DNA from: Polaromonas sp.
Lineage (GTDB): Bacteria; Pseudomonadota; Gammaproteobacteria; Burkholderiales; Burkholderiaceae_C
Length of the DNA stretch: 64,000 nucleotides
Direction of reading: 5' to 3'
NCBI RefSeq assembly: GCF_029945685.1
Contig: NZ_JAQSDA010000022.1
Location: forward strand, 1 to 64,000
A model generated the notes under the pieces. The model was not told the origin of the DNA. It did no database searches and was given only the letters and a program-made list of their open reading frames with translations. Every line of letters begins with the position of its first letter. Positions within the stretch are counted from its first letter, which is position 1. A program made the translations under genes and the position numbers. This document shows positions 51,916 to 62,387 of the stretch, piece by piece.

Positions 51916-52995
51916 TCATTTCCAGAGGCTGTACGGGGTCTGCATCCAGGCACCGATAACCACCAGCCATACGAGGGTGACAGGAATGAAGATCTTCCAG
52001 CCCAGACGCATGATCTGGTCATAACGGAAGCGCGGGAAGGTGGCGCGCACCCACAGGAACAGGGTGACGACCACAAAGGTCTTCAAGCCCAGCCAGATCC
52101 AGCCCGGCACCCAGTTGAAGAGCGCGCTGTCGATAGGCGACAGCCAGCCGCCGAGGAACAGGATCACGGTCAGGATGGACACCAGAATCATGTTGGCGTA
52201 TTCGGCCAGGAAGAACATGGCAAAGGCCATGCCCGAGTACTCGACCATATGGCCAGCCACAATTTCGGACTCGCCCTCGACCACGTCAAACGGGTGACGG
52301 TTGGTTTCGGCCAGGCCGGCAATGAAAAACACCACAAAAATCGGCAGCAGCGGCAGCCAGTTCCAGGACAGGAAGTTCAGGCCCTTGCTGGCCGCCATGC
52401 CGACGGACTGGCCCATCACGATGTCGGTCATGTTCAGGCTGGCCGACACCATCAGCACCACCACCAGGCAAAAACCCATGGCGATTTCGTAGCTGACCAT
52501 CTGCGCCGACGCCCGCATGGCGCCCAGGAAAGCGTATTTGGAATTCGACGCCCAGCCGGCGATGATGACGCCGTACACCTCGAGCGAGGTGATGGCCATC
52601 AGGAACAGCAGGCCGGCGTTGATGTTGGCCAGTGCCACGTCGGGACCGAAAGGCACCACCGCCCAGGCCGCCAGCGCCGGCATGATGGTCATGATGGGGC
52701 CAAGCACAAACAGTCCCTTGCTGGCCGCCGTCGGGATGATGATCTCCTTGGTCAGCAGCTTGAGCGCATCGGCAATCGGCTGCAACAGGCCAAAGGGGCC
52801 GACGCGGTTCGGGCCCAGTCGGATCTGGGTAAAACCGATCGCCTTGCGCTCCCACAGCGTGAGGTAGGCCACGCAAAGCATCAGCGGCACCAGCACCACG
52901 ACAATCTTGATCAGGGCCCAGAGCACCGGCCAGATCGTGCCGGGCCAGATGCCGCCCATCAACCCCTGGCCAAAGCCGAAAATGGTGTCAATCAT
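51916..52995 (-). CDS. nuoH: NADH-quinone oxidoreductase subunit H
   Basis: A 359-residue, eight-helix subunit at the quinone site. [43 protein letters not shown] is the signature (about 39-81), followed by [28 protein letters not shown] and [28 protein letters not shown], which has the acidic loop of the quinone chamber. The start overlaps the nuoG stop (ATGA). Confidence 0.97.
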   Translation of the reverse strand: MIDTIFGFGQGLMGGIWPGTIWPVLWALIKIVVVLVPLMLCVAYLTLWERKAIGFTQIRLGPNRVGPFGLLQPIADALKLLTKEIIIPTAASKGLFVLGPIMTIMPALAAWAVVPFGPDVALANINAGLLFLMAITSLEVYGVIIAGWASNSKYAFLGAMRASAQMVSYEIAMGFCLVVVLMVSASLNMTDIVMGQSVGMAASKGLNFLSWNWLPLLPIFVVFFIAGLAETNRHPFDVVEGESEIVAGHMVEYSGMAFAMFFLAEYANMILVSILTVILFLGGWLSPIDSALFNWVPGWIWLGLKTFVVVTLFLWVRATFPRFRYDQIMRLGWKIFIPVTLVWLVVIGAWMQTPYSLWK

Positions 52996-55133
52996 GCGGT
53001 GGCTCCTTCTTCGTGCGCGGCCTGGCGCGCATCGGCCGTCAGCTGCAGCGAGGTGGCGCGCCGGACCAGGCTGTCGAGCTGGTAAATACTGGCGACAACA
53101 GGCGCCGCGCCAGCCGCCGCGAGCTTCACCGCCGCCTGCGTCGCATTGCCAAGCCGCTGCGCGGGCACCATCGCGCCGTCGGCGCCGGGAATTTGCCGCA
53201 GCACATCCTGCGCGGACTCAAAGTCAAAGCCGGACAGGCCGAGCAGGTTGGCCAATACGCGCAGCACCTTCCAGGCGGGGCGTGTTTCACCGAGCGGTTT
53301 GACCACGGCGTGAAAACTCTGCAAGCGGCCTTCGGCGTTGACGAAGGTGCCGGGTGTTTCAGTGAACGGTGCAATCGGCAGCAACACGTCGCTGAAATCC
53401 ATGTTCGCCTTGAAGGGGCTCAGCGTCACCACCATGTGCGCGCCGCCCAGTGCGGCCCTGGCCGAAGCGCCGGTCGCCGAATCGAACTCCGGCTCGTTGT
53501 TGAGCAAAATGACTGCCTTGAGCTTGCCCGCCAGCATCTGGCCGGCGTCCAGACCGTTGCCCGCCGGGAACGCCCCCGCGAGCTGGGCGCCCACGGTGTT
53601 GGCCGCTTCCGTGAGGTAACCGACGCTGGCACCGGTCTGCTCGCCGATCCAGTTGGCCAGGCCCAGGAGACTGGCGGCGTTGGCGTGGTGCGCGGCGGCG
53701 TTGCCCAGCAGGATGGCCTTGCGCTCGCCGCCCTGCAAAGACTTGGCCACCGCTTTGGCAGCGTCCGTGGCCTGACCGGCGGCAGGCGCCGCCATACCCT
53801 TGTCCGCTGCAATCGCCGCGGCCACATCGGCCAGGGCCTGCGCCCAGGCCCCCGGCTCGGCCAGGACAGCATGGGCCACCGGCATGGCCCAGGCGCCGGC
53901 CGAGGTCAGTTCCGCTTCGGAATTGATAGCACTCAGCGCACAGCCTTTGCGGACAGACTGCCGAATCCGCTGTGCAAACAGCGGGTGGTCCTTGCGCAGA
54001 TTGGAACCCACGACCAGCACACGCTGCAGGTTCGACAGTGAGGCGATCGAGGTGCCCAGCCAGCGCACGGCGGGCGATGGCGAAAATTCAGCATGGCGCA
54101 GGCGGTAATCGATGTTGTCGCTGCCCAGGCCGCGCATCAGCGAGGCCGCCAGGAACAGTTCTTCGAGCGTGCTGTGCGGGCTGGCCAGAGTGCCCACGCT
54201 GTCGGCACCGTGGTCCGCCTTGATCTGCTTGAGCCCGTTGGCGACATATTCGAGCGCGGTCTGCCAGTCCACAGCCTTCCACTGTCCGCCCTGCTTGAGC
54301 ATGGGCGTGGTCAGGCGCTCGTCGCTGTTCAGGGCTTCGTACGAGAAACGGTCACGGTCGGCAATCCAGCATTCGTTGACGTCTTCGTTTTCGAGCGGCA
54401 CGACACGCATGACCCGGTTGTTCTTGACCTGGACAATCAGGTTGGCACCGGTCGAATCGTGCGGGCTGACCGACTTGCGGCGAGACAGCTCCCAGGTACG
54501 GGCGCTGTACCGGAAAGGCTTGCTGGTCAGCGCGCCGACCGGGCAGATATCGATCATGTTGCCCGACAGTTCGGAGTCCACCGACATGCCGACAAAAGTC
54601 TCGATCTCGGCGTGTTCGCCGCGGTTCGACATGCCGAGTTCCATCACGCCGGCGACTTCCTGGCCAAAACGCACGCAGCGCGTGCAGTGGATGCAGCGGC
54701 TCATCTCTTCCATCGAGATCAGCGGGCCCACGTCCTTGTGGAAAACCACGCGCTTTTCTTCCTCGTAGCGCGAACCGCTGCTGCCGTAGCCGACCGCCAG
54801 ATCCTGCAGTTGGCATTCGCCCCCCTGGTCGCAGATCGGGCAATCGAGCGGGTGGTTGATCAGCAGGAACTCCATCACGCCCTTCTGGGCCTTGATGGCT
54901 TTTTCGCTCTTGGTGTGCACGATCATGCCCTGCGTCACGGGCGTGGCGCAGGCTGGCATCGGCTTGGGCGCCTTTTCCACATCGACCAGGCACATGCGGC
55001 AGTTGGCCGCAATGCTGAGCTTCTTGTGGTAGCAGAAATGGGGAATGTAGGTACCGGCTTTTTCGGCTGCATGCATCACCGTGCTGCCTTCGAGCACTTC
55101 CACTTTCTGACCGTCGAGTTGGATTTCAACCAT
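52992..55133 (-). CDS. nuoG: NADH-quinone oxidoreductase subunit G
   Basis: A 713-residue iron-sulfur subunit. The N-terminal 2Fe-2S ligands are in [10 protein letters not shown], then CRMC and PACATP; the histidine-ligated N5 cluster is in [18 protein letters not shown]; the N4 cysteines are [11 protein letters not shown] and a later Cys in DICPVGALT. The rest is a molybdopterin-oxidoreductase-like domain without cofactor. The extra N7 ligands found in E. coli are not obvious. The C-terminal half is Ala-rich and diverged, as is usual for this subunit. Confidence 0.96.
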   Translation of the reverse strand: MVEIQLDGQKVEVLEGSTVMHAAEKAGTYIPHFCYHKKLSIAANCRMCLVDVEKAPKPMPACATPVTQGMIVHTKSEKAIKAQKGVMEFLLINHPLDCPICDQGGECQLQDLAVGYGSSGSRYEEEKRVVFHKDVGPLISMEEMSRCIHCTRCVRFGQEVAGVMELGMSNRGEHAEIETFVGMSVDSELSGNMIDICPVGALTSKPFRYSARTWELSRRKSVSPHDSTGANLIVQVKNNRVMRVVPLENEDVNECWIADRDRFSYEALNSDERLTTPMLKQGGQWKAVDWQTALEYVANGLKQIKADHGADSVGTLASPHSTLEELFLAASLMRGLGSDNIDYRLRHAEFSPSPAVRWLGTSIASLSNLQRVLVVGSNLRKDHPLFAQRIRQSVRKGCALSAINSEAELTSAGAWAMPVAHAVLAEPGAWAQALADVAAAIAADKGMAAPAAGQATDAAKAVAKSLQGGERKAILLGNAAAHHANAASLLGLANWIGEQTGASVGYLTEAANTVGAQLAGAFPAGNGLDAGQMLAGKLKAVILLNNEPEFDSATGASARAALGGAHMVVTLSPFKANMDFSDVLLPIAPFTETPGTFVNAEGRLQSFHAVVKPLGETRPAWKVLRVLANLLGLSGFDFESAQDVLRQIPGADGAMVPAQRLGNATQAAVKLAAAGAAPVVASIYQLDSLVRRATSLQLTADARQAAHEEGATA

Positions 55134-55160
55134 GGTGATATTGCTTTGAGGGAGGCGCTG

Positions 55161-56513
55161 TTATGCGTAAACCGGGACCAGGCAGGTCTTGTGGGTGATG
55201 TGGTGTTCGAACTCTGCGCGAAAATGCTTGATCATGGCGCGCACCGGCATGGCCGCGGCGTCGCCGAGCGCGCAAATGGTGCGACCCTGGATGTTGTCGG
55301 AGATCGAATTGAGCATGTCCAGGTCGCTCTCGCGGCCGTGGCCGTGTTCGATACGGTCCACCATGCGCCAGAGCCAGCCCGTACCCTCGCGGCAAGGGGT
55401 GCACTGGCCACAGCTTTCGTGCATGTAGAAGTAGGACAGGCGCAGCAGGCTCTTGACCATGCAGCGGGTCTCGTCCATCACGATCACCGCGCCGGAGCCG
55501 AGCATGGAGCCGGCCTTGGCAATCGAGTCGTAGTCCATGTCGGTGGCCATCATGATGTCGGCCGGCAGCACCGGCATCGACGAGCCCCCGGGAATCACCG
55601 CCTTGAGCTTGCGCCCGCCGCGCATGCCGCCCGCGAGCTCGAGCAGTTTGGCAAACGGCGTGCCCATCGGGATTTCGTAGTTGCCCGGGCGTTCGACGTC
55701 ACCACTGATGGTGAAAATCTTGGTGCCGCCGTTGTTGGGTTTGCCGCAGTCCAGATAGGCCTGGCCCCCGTTTCGGATGATCCAGGGCACGGCCGCAAAG
55801 GTTTCCGTGTTGTTGATGGTGGTTGGCTTGCCATACAGGCCAAAACTCGCGGGAAACGGCGGCTTGAACCGCGGCTGGCCTTTTTTGCCCTCCAGCGATT
55901 CCAGCAAGGCGGTTTCCTCGCCGCAGATGTAGGCGCCGAATCCATGGGCGGCATGCAGCTCGAAGCTGTAGTTGCTGCCCAGGATGTTGTCGCCCAGCAG
56001 ACCGGCGGCGCGCGCTTCTTCCAGCGCCTCTTCAAACCGCCTGTAAGTGGTGAAAATCTCGCCGTGGATGTAGTTGTAGCCCACGCTGATGCCCATCGCA
56101 TAGGCGGCAATCGCCATGCCTTCGATCACGATGTGCGGGTTGTACTGCATGATGTCGCGGTCTTTGGCCGTGCCCGGCTCACCTTCGTCCGAGTTGCAGA
56201 CCAGGTATTTCTGGCCTGGAAACTGGCGCGGCATGAAACTCCATTTCAGGCCGGTCGGGAAACCCGCGCCGCCACGGCCGCGCAGGCCGCTGCCCTTGAC
56301 CTCGGCGATCACCTGGTCTTGCGTCAGGCCTTCGCCGCCGTCCTTGCCCAGAATCCTGCGCAGGGCCTGATAGCCGCCGCGCGCTTCGTAGTCTTTCAGG
56401 CGCCAGTTGGCACCATCGAGGCCCGCCATGATTTGCGGGTCGATATGGCGGCCGTGGAACGAGGTCTGGACGCCGGTGGCCTCGAACTGGGAAAGGATAC
56501 TGGAAGCTGACAT
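55161..56513 (-). CDS. nuoF: NADH-quinone oxidoreductase subunit F
   Basis: A 450-residue subunit that binds NADH, FMN and the N3 cluster. [16 protein letters not shown] (about 76-91) is the FMN/NADH site, [17 protein letters not shown] follows, and [15 protein letters not shown] (about 369-383) plus a later Cys in [10 protein letters not shown] ligate the 4Fe-4S cluster. It lies two bases after nuoE and 27 bases before nuoG. Confidence 0.97.
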   Translation of the reverse strand: MSASSILSQFEATGVQTSFHGRHIDPQIMAGLDGANWRLKDYEARGGYQALRRILGKDGGEGLTQDQVIAEVKGSGLRGRGGAGFPTGLKWSFMPRQFPGQKYLVCNSDEGEPGTAKDRDIMQYNPHIVIEGMAIAAYAMGISVGYNYIHGEIFTTYRRFEEALEEARAAGLLGDNILGSNYSFELHAAHGFGAYICGEETALLESLEGKKGQPRFKPPFPASFGLYGKPTTINNTETFAAVPWIIRNGGQAYLDCGKPNNGGTKIFTISGDVERPGNYEIPMGTPFAKLLELAGGMRGGRKLKAVIPGGSSMPVLPADIMMATDMDYDSIAKAGSMLGSGAVIVMDETRCMVKSLLRLSYFYMHESCGQCTPCREGTGWLWRMVDRIEHGHGRESDLDMLNSISDNIQGRTICALGDAAAMPVRAMIKHFRAEFEHHITHKTCLVPVYA

Positions 56514-56515
56514 GG

Positions 56516-57037
56516 TTACTTTGCCTCGGCAGATTTAAGGCCATCGATCAGCTGGTCGAGCTTGTCGTTGCTCATGAAGCTGCACATGTGCAGATCGTTA
56601 ACCAGCATGACCGGCGAGTCGGCGCAGGCGCCCAGACACTCGGACTGCTGCAGGGTGAACAGACCATCTTCCGTCGTGCCACCCATGGTCACACCCAGTT
56701 TGTGCTCGAGATAGGCCAGCGCCTGGGCGCCCTCGCGCAGCTGGCACGGCAGGTTGGTACAGACGTTGATCTTGTACTTGCCTACCGGCTTCTGGTTGTA
56801 CATGTTGTAGAAGGTCGTGACCTCATGCACGGCAATCGGTGCCATGCCGAGGTAGGCGGCGACCAGCTTTTCGCTCTCCGCGCTCACGTAGCCCTGCTCT
56901 TCCTGCACGATGGCCAGGCAGGCCATGACGGCCGACTGCTTCTGGTCGGCCGGGTACTTGGCGACCTCGCGGGAAAAACGGTCGAGGGCCTGTGCTAACA
57001 GCGCAGACGTGCGGGTGGGGTTGGATTCAGAAGTCAT
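56516..57037 (-). CDS. nuoE: NADH-quinone oxidoreductase subunit E
   Basis: A 173-residue thioredoxin-like subunit with the N1a 2Fe-2S cluster, ligated by CTNLPC (C-X4-C) and CLGAC (C-X3-C). [17 protein letters not shown] precedes the first pair. It is six bases from nuoD and two from nuoF, so all three are co-translated or nearly so. Confidence 0.96.
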   Translation of the reverse strand: MTSESNPTRTSALLAQALDRFSREVAKYPADQKQSAVMACLAIVQEEQGYVSAESEKLVAAYLGMAPIAVHEVTTFYNMYNQKPVGKYKINVCTNLPCQLREGAQALAYLEHKLGVTMGGTTEDGLFTLQQSECLGACADSPVMLVNDLHMCSFMSNDKLDQLIDGLKSAEAK

Positions 57038-57043
57038 GGTTCT

Positions 57044-58297
57044 TCAGCGGTCAATTTCGCCAAACACAATGTCCATCGTGCCAATGACGGCGACCGCATC
57101 GGCAATCATGTGGCCTCGCGACATTTCGTCCATGGCCGCCAGGTGCGAAAAACCCGGAGGACGGATCTTCAGGCGGTACGGCTTGTTGGCCCCGTCACTG
57201 ACGATGTAGATGCCGAACTCGCCCTTTGGATGCTCGACCGCGGCATAGGCTTCGCCTTCGGGCACGTGGAAACCTTCGGTGAAGAGCTTGAAATGGTGAA
57301 TCAGCTCTTCCATGTTGGACTTCATGGACTCGCGGTCGGGGGGAGCCACCTTGTGGTTGCTGGTGATCACCGGGCCGGGGTTCACGCGCAGCCAGTCGAC
57401 ACACTGCTTGATGATGCGGTTGGACTGGCGCATCTCCTCGATGCGGACCAGGTAACGGTCATAACAGTCGCCGGTTTTGCCGACGGGGACGTCGAAGTCC
57501 ATCTGGGCGTAGACGTCGTACGGCTGCTGCTTGCGCAGGTCCCAGGCAAAACCGGAGCCCCTGAGCATCGGGCCGGTGAAGCCCAGGTTCAGCGCGCGCT
57601 CGGGTGAGACCACGCCGATGCCGACCGTGCGCTGCTTCCATATCCGGTTGTCGGTCAGCAGGGTTTCGTACTCATCCACGTAACCCGGAAACTTGTTGGC
57701 GAAGTCCTCAATGAAGTCCAGCAGGGAACCCTGGCGATTTTCGTTGAGCGCCTCGATGGCCTTGGCGTTCTTGATCTTGCTGACCTTGTACTGGGACATG
57801 GTCTCGGGCAGGTCGCGGTAAACACCGCCCGGCCGGAAATAGGCCGCATGCATGCGCGCACCGGAGACGGCCTCGTACATATCGAACAGCGCCTCGCGCT
57901 CGCGGAAGCAGTAAATCAGGATGTTCATCGCGCCGCAGTCGAAACCGTGGGCGCCCAGCCAGAGCAGGTGGTTGAGCAGGCGTGTGATCTCGGAGAACAT
58001 CACGCGGATGTACTGCGCGCGCACCGGCACGTCCACACCGATGAGTTTCTCGATGGCCAGGCAGTAGGCATGCTCGTTGGACATCATCGACACGTAGTCG
58101 AGGCGGTCCATGTAGGGCAGCGACTGGATGTAGGTCTTGCTCTCGGCGAGTTTCTCAGTGGCACGGTGCAGCAGGCCGATGTGCGGGTCGGCGCGCTGGA
58201 TCACCTCGCCGTCGAGTTCGAGGACGAGGCGCAGCACACCGTGGGCGGCAGGATGCTGCGGCCCAAAATTGAGCGTGTAGTTTTTGATTTCAGCCAT
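57044..58297 (-). CDS. nuoD: NADH-quinone oxidoreductase subunit D
   Basis: A 417-residue 49-kDa-type subunit that forms the quinone pocket with Nuo[24 protein letters not shown] is the N-terminal signature with the conserved histidine pair. [18 protein letters not shown] and the last segment [19 protein letters not shown] are also diagnostic. The catalytic Ni-Fe cysteines of related hydrogenases are absent, as expected. It is separate from nuoC here, not fused. Confidence 0.97.
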   Translation of the reverse strand: MAEIKNYTLNFGPQHPAAHGVLRLVLELDGEVIQRADPHIGLLHRATEKLAESKTYIQSLPYMDRLDYVSMMSNEHAYCLAIEKLIGVDVPVRAQYIRVMFSEITRLLNHLLWLGAHGFDCGAMNILIYCFREREALFDMYEAVSGARMHAAYFRPGGVYRDLPETMSQYKVSKIKNAKAIEALNENRQGSLLDFIEDFANKFPGYVDEYETLLTDNRIWKQRTVGIGVVSPERALNLGFTGPMLRGSGFAWDLRKQQPYDVYAQMDFDVPVGKTGDCYDRYLVRIEEMRQSNRIIKQCVDWLRVNPGPVITSNHKVAPPDRESMKSNMEELIHHFKLFTEGFHVPEGEAYAAVEHPKGEFGIYIVSDGANKPYRLKIRPPGFSHLAAMDEMSRGHMIADAVAVIGTMDIVFGEIDR

Positions 58298-58318
58298 GGG
58301 ATATCTCTTGCTCGCTGC

Positions 58319-58930
58319 TTACTGCAGTCCGCCGTAGTTGTCTTCACGGATCACGCGGGGGGTGGTTTCTCGCGGCTCGATCGTCACCGGCTGGTAAATC
58401 ACACGTTTCTGCTCGGGGTCGTAACGCATCTCGACATGGCCGGTGGTCGGGAAGTCCTTGCGGAAAGGATGGCCGATGAAGCCGTAGTCGGTCAGGATGC
58501 GGCGCAGGTCGTTGTGACCTTCAAAGATGATGCCGAACAGGTCGAACGCCTCGCGCTCGAACCAGTTGGCAGAATTCCACACCTCGGTGAGCGATGCCAC
58601 CACCGGGAAATCGTCGTCGTCGCAGAAAACCTTGAGCCGCACGCGCTGGTTCAGGCTGACCGACAGCAGGTGCGTCGCCACACAGAAGCGGCGGCCGTCG
58701 TAGCGGCCATCAGCGTATTCAGAGTAGTCAATGCCGCACAGGTCGATCAGCTGTTCGAACTGGCAGCCCGGGGCGTCGCGCAGGATCATCGCAGCGGCTG
58801 CATAGTCGGGCGCGGCCACAACGACCGTCAGTTCGCCCAGCGCAACGCTCACGCGCCCGGCTTTTTCACCGAGGGCGGCAGCAACAGTAACTGCGAGTTG
58901 TTCAGCAGTAGCAGGATGCAGAGGACCCAT
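58319..58930 (-). CDS. nuoC: NADH-quinone oxidoreductase subunit C
   Basis: A 203-residue 30-kDa-type peripheral subunit. [45 protein letters not shown] is the family signature (about 120-165). The ATG at 58930 shares a base with the nuoB stop (TGATG). A TTG one codon earlier is possible. It encodes only the C part, with nuoD a separate gene 21 bases downstream. Confidence 0.95.
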   Translation of the reverse strand: MGPLHPATAEQLAVTVAAALGEKAGRVSVALGELTVVVAAPDYAAAAMILRDAPGCQFEQLIDLCGIDYSEYADGRYDGRRFCVATHLLSVSLNQRVRLKVFCDDDDFPVVASLTEVWNSANWFEREAFDLFGIIFEGHNDLRRILTDYGFIGHPFRKDFPTTGHVEMRYDPEQKRVIYQPVTIEPRETTPRVIREDNYGGLQ

Positions 58931-59409
58931 CAAGCCCTCGCAATGGTGTTGGTGCGGCGGATCTTCTGCTGCAACTGGATGATGCCGTAGAGCAGCGCTT
59001 CGGCCGTTGGCGGGCAGCCCGGTACATAAACATCGACCGGCACAATGCGATCACAGCCGCGCACGACTGAATAACTGTAGTGGTAATAACCGCCGCCGTT
59101 GGCGCACGACCCCATGGACAGCACCCAGCGCGGCTCCGACATCTGGTCGTAAACCTTGCGCAGCGCCGGCCCCATCTTGTTGCACAGCGTGCCGGCCACA
59201 ATCATCAGGTCGGACTGGCGCGGGCTGGGACGGAACAACATGCCAAAGCGGTCGATGTCGTAACGCGCGGCGCCGGCGTGCATCATCTCGACGGCGCAGC
59301 AGGCCAGGCCAAAGGTCATGGGCCAGAGCGACCCGGTCTTGGCCCAGTTGACCACCGAGTCGTAACTCGTGGTCATGAAGCCTTCATTGAAAACACCTTC
59401 TAGTGACAT
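58930..59409 (-). CDS. nuoB: NADH-quinone oxidoreductase subunit B
   Basis: A 159-residue subunit carrying cluster N2, the last electron donor to quinone. The tandem cysteines are in [10 protein letters not shown], and the other ligands are in [21 protein letters not shown] and [17 protein letters not shown] 59409 starts [17 protein letters not shown], the normal N-terminus in beta-proteobacteria. Confidence 0.97.
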   Translation of the reverse strand: MSLEGVFNEGFMTTSYDSVVNWAKTGSLWPMTFGLACCAVEMMHAGAARYDIDRFGMLFRPSPRQSDLMIVAGTLCNKMGPALRKVYDQMSEPRWVLSMGSCANGGGYYHYSYSVVRGCDRIVPVDVYVPGCPPTAEALLYGIIQLQQKIRRTNTIARA

Positions 59410-59458
59410 ACCCGTCCCTTTGTGGCGGCTGCGCGGGCAGCCGCTGAGTCTTGGTGAG

Positions 59459-59818
59459 CTATTCCCAGTCCAGGGCGCCTTTTTTCCACTCGTAGGCAAA
59501 ACCGACGACCAGAATGCCGAGGAAAATCATCATGGACCAGAAACCGACCGGTCCGATTTCCTTGAGCGCCACGGCCCACGGAAACAGGAATGCGATTTCG
59601 AGGTCGAAAAGAATGAACAGGATGGCGACGAGGTAATAACGCACATCGAACTTCATGCGGGCATCTTCAAACGCCTCGAAGCCGCATTCATAGGGGGAGT
59701 TTTTTTCGCTGTCCGGCTTGTTCGGACCGAGCAGACGGCCCAGCACCTGGGGCACCACGCCGACAGCCACGCCCACCAGGATAAACAACAGGACGGGGAG
59801 GTATTGGTCGAGGTTCAT
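59459..59818 (-). CDS. nuoA: NADH-quinone oxidoreductase subunit A
   Basis: A 119-residue, three-helix subunit and first gene of the nuo operon. The loop [44 protein letters not shown] is conserved around the functionally important cysteine. ATG 59818 gives the usual [12 protein letters not shown] start. The tRNA-Leu gene ends 97 bases upstream, and I see no clear promoter between them, so the operon may be read through from secG or from the tRNA. Confidence 0.95.
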   Translation of the reverse strand: MNLDQYLPVLLFILVGVAVGVVPQVLGRLLGPNKPDSEKNSPYECGFEAFEDARMKFDVRYYLVAILFILFDLEIAFLFPWAVALKEIGPVGFWSMMIFLGILVVGFAYEWKKGALDWE

Positions 59819-59915
59819 CGTCGATTCAACTTCTGCAAGCCGCTTGTGCTCAATGCCGGTTTTGCCGTTCAAGGCCCTGAGCCCTGCCTGTGCAGTACTG
59901 ACCAGTGCCCGTAGG

Positions 59916-60000
59916 TGGTGCGGACGGCGAGACTCGAACTCGCACAGCTTTCGCCACTACCCCCTCAAGATAGCGTGTCTACCAATTTCACCACGTCCGC
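59916..60000 (-). tRNA. tRNA-Leu (anticodon GAG)
   Basis: An 85-base gene with encoded CCA. The acceptor stem GCGGACG pairs with CGTCCGC. The anticodon stem is CTATC/GGTAG around TTGAGGG, giving anticodon GAG for CTC/CTT codons. A long variable arm (class II) and GTTCGAGTC T-loop are present. It lies between secG and nuoA on the same strand. Confidence 0.96.
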
Positions 60001-60082
60001 GGTTTTTATCTGTCCGGATTGCATGAGGAACCTTGCGGTTTTTGGCTTTCCGGTCAGTCTCAGAGTTTACCCTGAATTTGTA

Positions 60083-60102
60083 CCGTTCCCTGAGGAGAAC
60101 GG
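60083..60102. other. Hairpin between secG and tRNA-Leu
   Basis: CCGTTC (60083-60088) pairs with GAACGG (60097-60102). It lies just downstream of secG but has no T-tract, so it is more likely an mRNA-end or processing structure than an intrinsic terminator. Confidence 0.35.
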
Positions 60103-60115
60103 CACCTTTGTCCTG

Positions 60116-60526
60116 CTATTTCGTCGGGATCTGACCTGCGCCAGAAGCTGCTGGCGCAGGCGGCACCGCCACTGCACCGGCTGTCGGTGCAGGGCTTGCC
60201 GTGCCGGGGATCTGACCGGCGCCCGAAGGAACCGGCGCTGGCGCGGTGATGGCTGCACCTTCCAGCACGCTGGTGCCGGTCTGCGGGCGCGCGTTGCCGA
60301 AGTAGGCCAGCAACAGGGTACACGCAAAAAACACGGCCGCCAGTACGGCCGTCGTGCGCGACAGGAAGTTGGCACTGCCGCTGGCGCCAAACAGGCTGCC
60401 GGAACCGCCGCTGCCAAAAGCCGCGCCCATGTCGGCACCCTTGCCGTGCTGCACGAGGATCAGGCCGATCATGCCCAGCGCGGTGAGCATCTGGACCGCC
60501 AGGACAATGGTTAACAAAACGTTCAT
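60116..60526 (-). CDS. secG: Protein translocase subunit SecG
   Basis: A 136-residue subunit of the SecYEG translocon. Two helices (about 4-24 and 56-76) flank the conserved cytoplasmic loop VQHGKGADMGAAFGSGGSGSLFGASGSANFLSR. The C-terminal tail (about 82-136) is a Pro/Ala/Gly-rich extension containing the motif GAGQIP twice, which is not part of the basic SecG fold. AGGAG precedes ATG 60526. It lies 33 bases from tpiA. Confidence 0.93.
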   Translation of the reverse strand: MNVLLTIVLAVQMLTALGMIGLILVQHGKGADMGAAFGSGGSGSLFGASGSANFLSRTTAVLAAVFFACTLLLAYFGNARPQTGTSVLEGAAITAPAPVPSGAGQIPGTASPAPTAGAVAVPPAPAASGAGQIPTK

Positions 60527-60559
60527 GTTTACTCCTAATTAAATAGCATGCGCCGACCG

Positions 60560-61318
60560 TCAAACGGCGGCTGCAGCAATAATCGTCAAAAAATCGGGGG
60601 CCTTGAGCGACGCGCCGCCGATCAAGCCGCCGTCGATGTCAGGCTGGCTCAGCAGCGTTGCGGCATTGGCCGCATTCATGCTTCCGCCGTACAGGATTTT
60701 CACGCGCGCGGACTGGTCCGTCGCCGCCTTGAGCTGAGCCCTGAGCACTGCATGCACGGCCTGCGCCTGCTCGGGCGTCGCGGTCCTGCCGGTGCCTATC
60801 GCCCAGACGGGTTCATAGGCCACGACGATCTCGCTGATGCAATGGCCGTTGGCATGAATCACCGCTGCCAGCTGGCGTTTGACGACGCTCTCGGTCTGCC
60901 CTGCTTCGCGTTCAGCCAGCGTCTCGCCGACACAGACAATCGGCGTGATGCCCACGGCCAGCGCCTGCTGTGCCTTCTCGGCCACCAGCGCATCGGTCTC
61001 AAAGTGGTATTGGCGGCGCTCCGAATGGCCAACGATGGCGTAACGGCAGCCGAAGTCCTTCAGCATGGACGCGCTGACTTCACCGGTGTAGGCCCCGGAG
61101 GCCTTGGCCGAGACGTCCTGCGCCCCCAGATCAATGGCAGCCAATGCCGGCAAGGCCTGGGCCAGCGCCTGGAACTGCGCCAGAAACGGCGCCGGGACAC
61201 ACACCGCCACCGCACACGCCGGCTGCGCCGGCAAACCGGCCGCCAGCGCCTGCAGCAAGGCTTCGTTGGCAGCCAGGCTGCCGTTCATCTTCCAGTTTCC
61301 TGCGATGAGTTTTTTCAT
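60560..61318 (-). CDS. tpiA: Triosephosphate isomerase
   Basis: A 252-residue TIM-barrel enzyme that interconverts dihydroxyacetone phosphate and glyceraldehyde-3-phosphate. N8 and K10 are in AGNWKMNG, the catalytic histidine in VGHSERR (about 95), the catalytic glutamate in [11 protein letters not shown] (about 167), and the phosphate loop [11 protein letters not shown] is near 213. ATG 61318 overlaps the oxidoreductase stop (ATGA). Confidence 0.97.
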   Translation of the reverse strand: MKKLIAGNWKMNGSLAANEALLQALAAGLPAQPACAVAVCVPAPFLAQFQALAQALPALAAIDLGAQDVSAKASGAYTGEVSASMLKDFGCRYAIVGHSERRQYHFETDALVAEKAQQALAVGITPIVCVGETLAEREAGQTESVVKRQLAAVIHANGHCISEIVVAYEPVWAIGTGRTATPEQAQAVHAVLRAQLKAATDQSARVKILYGGSMNAANAATLLSQPDIDGGLIGGASLKAPDFLTIIAAAAV

Positions 61319-62316
61319 GTTGCGGGCGCCTGCCAGGTCAGGACGATTTTGCCGATGTGCTGGTTGGACTCCATCAGCGCATGGGCCTGGGCGGCATCGG
61401 CCGCGGCAAAGGTGCTGTGGATCACGGGCTTGATTGCACCACTGGCAATCAGCGGCCAGACCTTGTCCCGCAGGGCCGCGGCAATCGCGGCCTTGAACTC
61501 GATCGAACGCGGCCGCAGGGTCGAACCGGTGATGGTCAGGCGCTTGCGCAGCACGAGACCGGCATTGAACTCGGCCTTGAGGCCGCCCTGCACGGCAATG
61601 ATCACCAGACGGCCGTCTTCGGCGAGGCACTCGACCTCACGCGCCACGTAGCTGCCGGCCACCATGTCCAGAATGACGTTGACGCCCTTCCCGTTCGTGA
61701 GCTTCTTCACTTCTTCCGCGAAGTCACTGGTCTTGTAGTTGATCGCGTGGTCGGCACCGAGGGCCAGACAGGCGGCGCACTTGTCGTCGCTGCCGGCCGT
61801 GACCAGCACCGTGGCGCCCAGCGCCTTGGCCATCTGGATAGCCGTCACGCCGATGCCGCTGGAGCCGCCCTGGATCAGCAGGGTCTCGCCCTTCTGCAGA
61901 CGCGCCCGGTCGAAGACATTGCTCCAGACCGTGAAAAAGGTTTCGGGCAAGGACGCCGCCTCGACATCGCTGAAGCCGTGCGGCACGGGCAGGCACTGAC
62001 CCACCGGTGCAACACACAACTCGGCATAACCGCCGCCAGCGACGAGTGCGCAGACCCGATCACCGACCTTCAGGCCGGCCTGCGCCATGGCCGCGGCGTC
62101 GCCGCCCACGACCACGCCGGCGACTTCCAACCCCGGAATATCCGACGCCCCGGGCGGCACCGGGTAGTTGCCGGTGCGCTGCAGGACATCGGGGCGGTTC
62201 ACGCCCGACGCAGCAACACGGATCAGCAATTCGCCGCTACCCGCAACCGGTTCGGGCCGTTCGCCCAGGCGCAGAACCTCAGGCGCCCCAAAAGTGGTGA
62301 TTTCGACTGCTTTCAT
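61315..62316 (-). CDS. PIG3-family NAD(P)H quinone oxidoreductase
   Basis: A 333-residue medium-chain reductase lacking the zinc ligands of alcohol dehydrogenases. The start [23 protein letters not shown] and [21 protein letters not shown] are characteristic of the TP53I3/PIG3 branch; the Rossmann loop is [20 protein letters not shown] (about 148-167). It should reduce quinones by single-electron transfer from NADPH. It lies between pnp and tpiA, overlaps tpiA, and is separated from pnp by a family A repeat. Confidence 0.92.
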   Translation of the reverse strand: MKAVEITTFGAPEVLRLGERPEPVAGSGELLIRVAASGVNRPDVLQRTGNYPVPPGASDIPGLEVAGVVVGGDAAAMAQAGLKVGDRVCALVAGGGYAELCVAPVGQCLPVPHGFSDVEAASLPETFFTVWSNVFDRARLQKGETLLIQGGSSGIGVTAIQMAKALGATVLVTAGSDDKCAACLALGADHAINYKTSDFAEEVKKLTNGKGVNVILDMVAGSYVAREVECLAEDGRLVIIAVQGGLKAEFNAGLVLRKRLTITGSTLRPRSIEFKAAIAAALRDKVWPLIASGAIKPVIHSTFAAADAAQAHALMESNQHIGKIVLTWQAPAT

Positions 62317-62331
62317 GGATTTCTCAGATCA

Positions 62332-62384
62332 TTTGTGGCTGCAGCCCACGCCGGACGTGCGCAAGCAGCTACAAAATCAATAGC
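62332..62384 (+). repeat. Interspersed repeat (family A) after pnp
   Basis: TTTGTGGCTGCAGCCCACG, then GTGCGCAAGCAGCTACAAAA and TCAATAGC. It fills the 71-base gap between pnp and the quinone oxidoreductase and ends within four bases of the pnp stop codon. Confidence 0.7.
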
Positions 62385-62387
62385 AGA

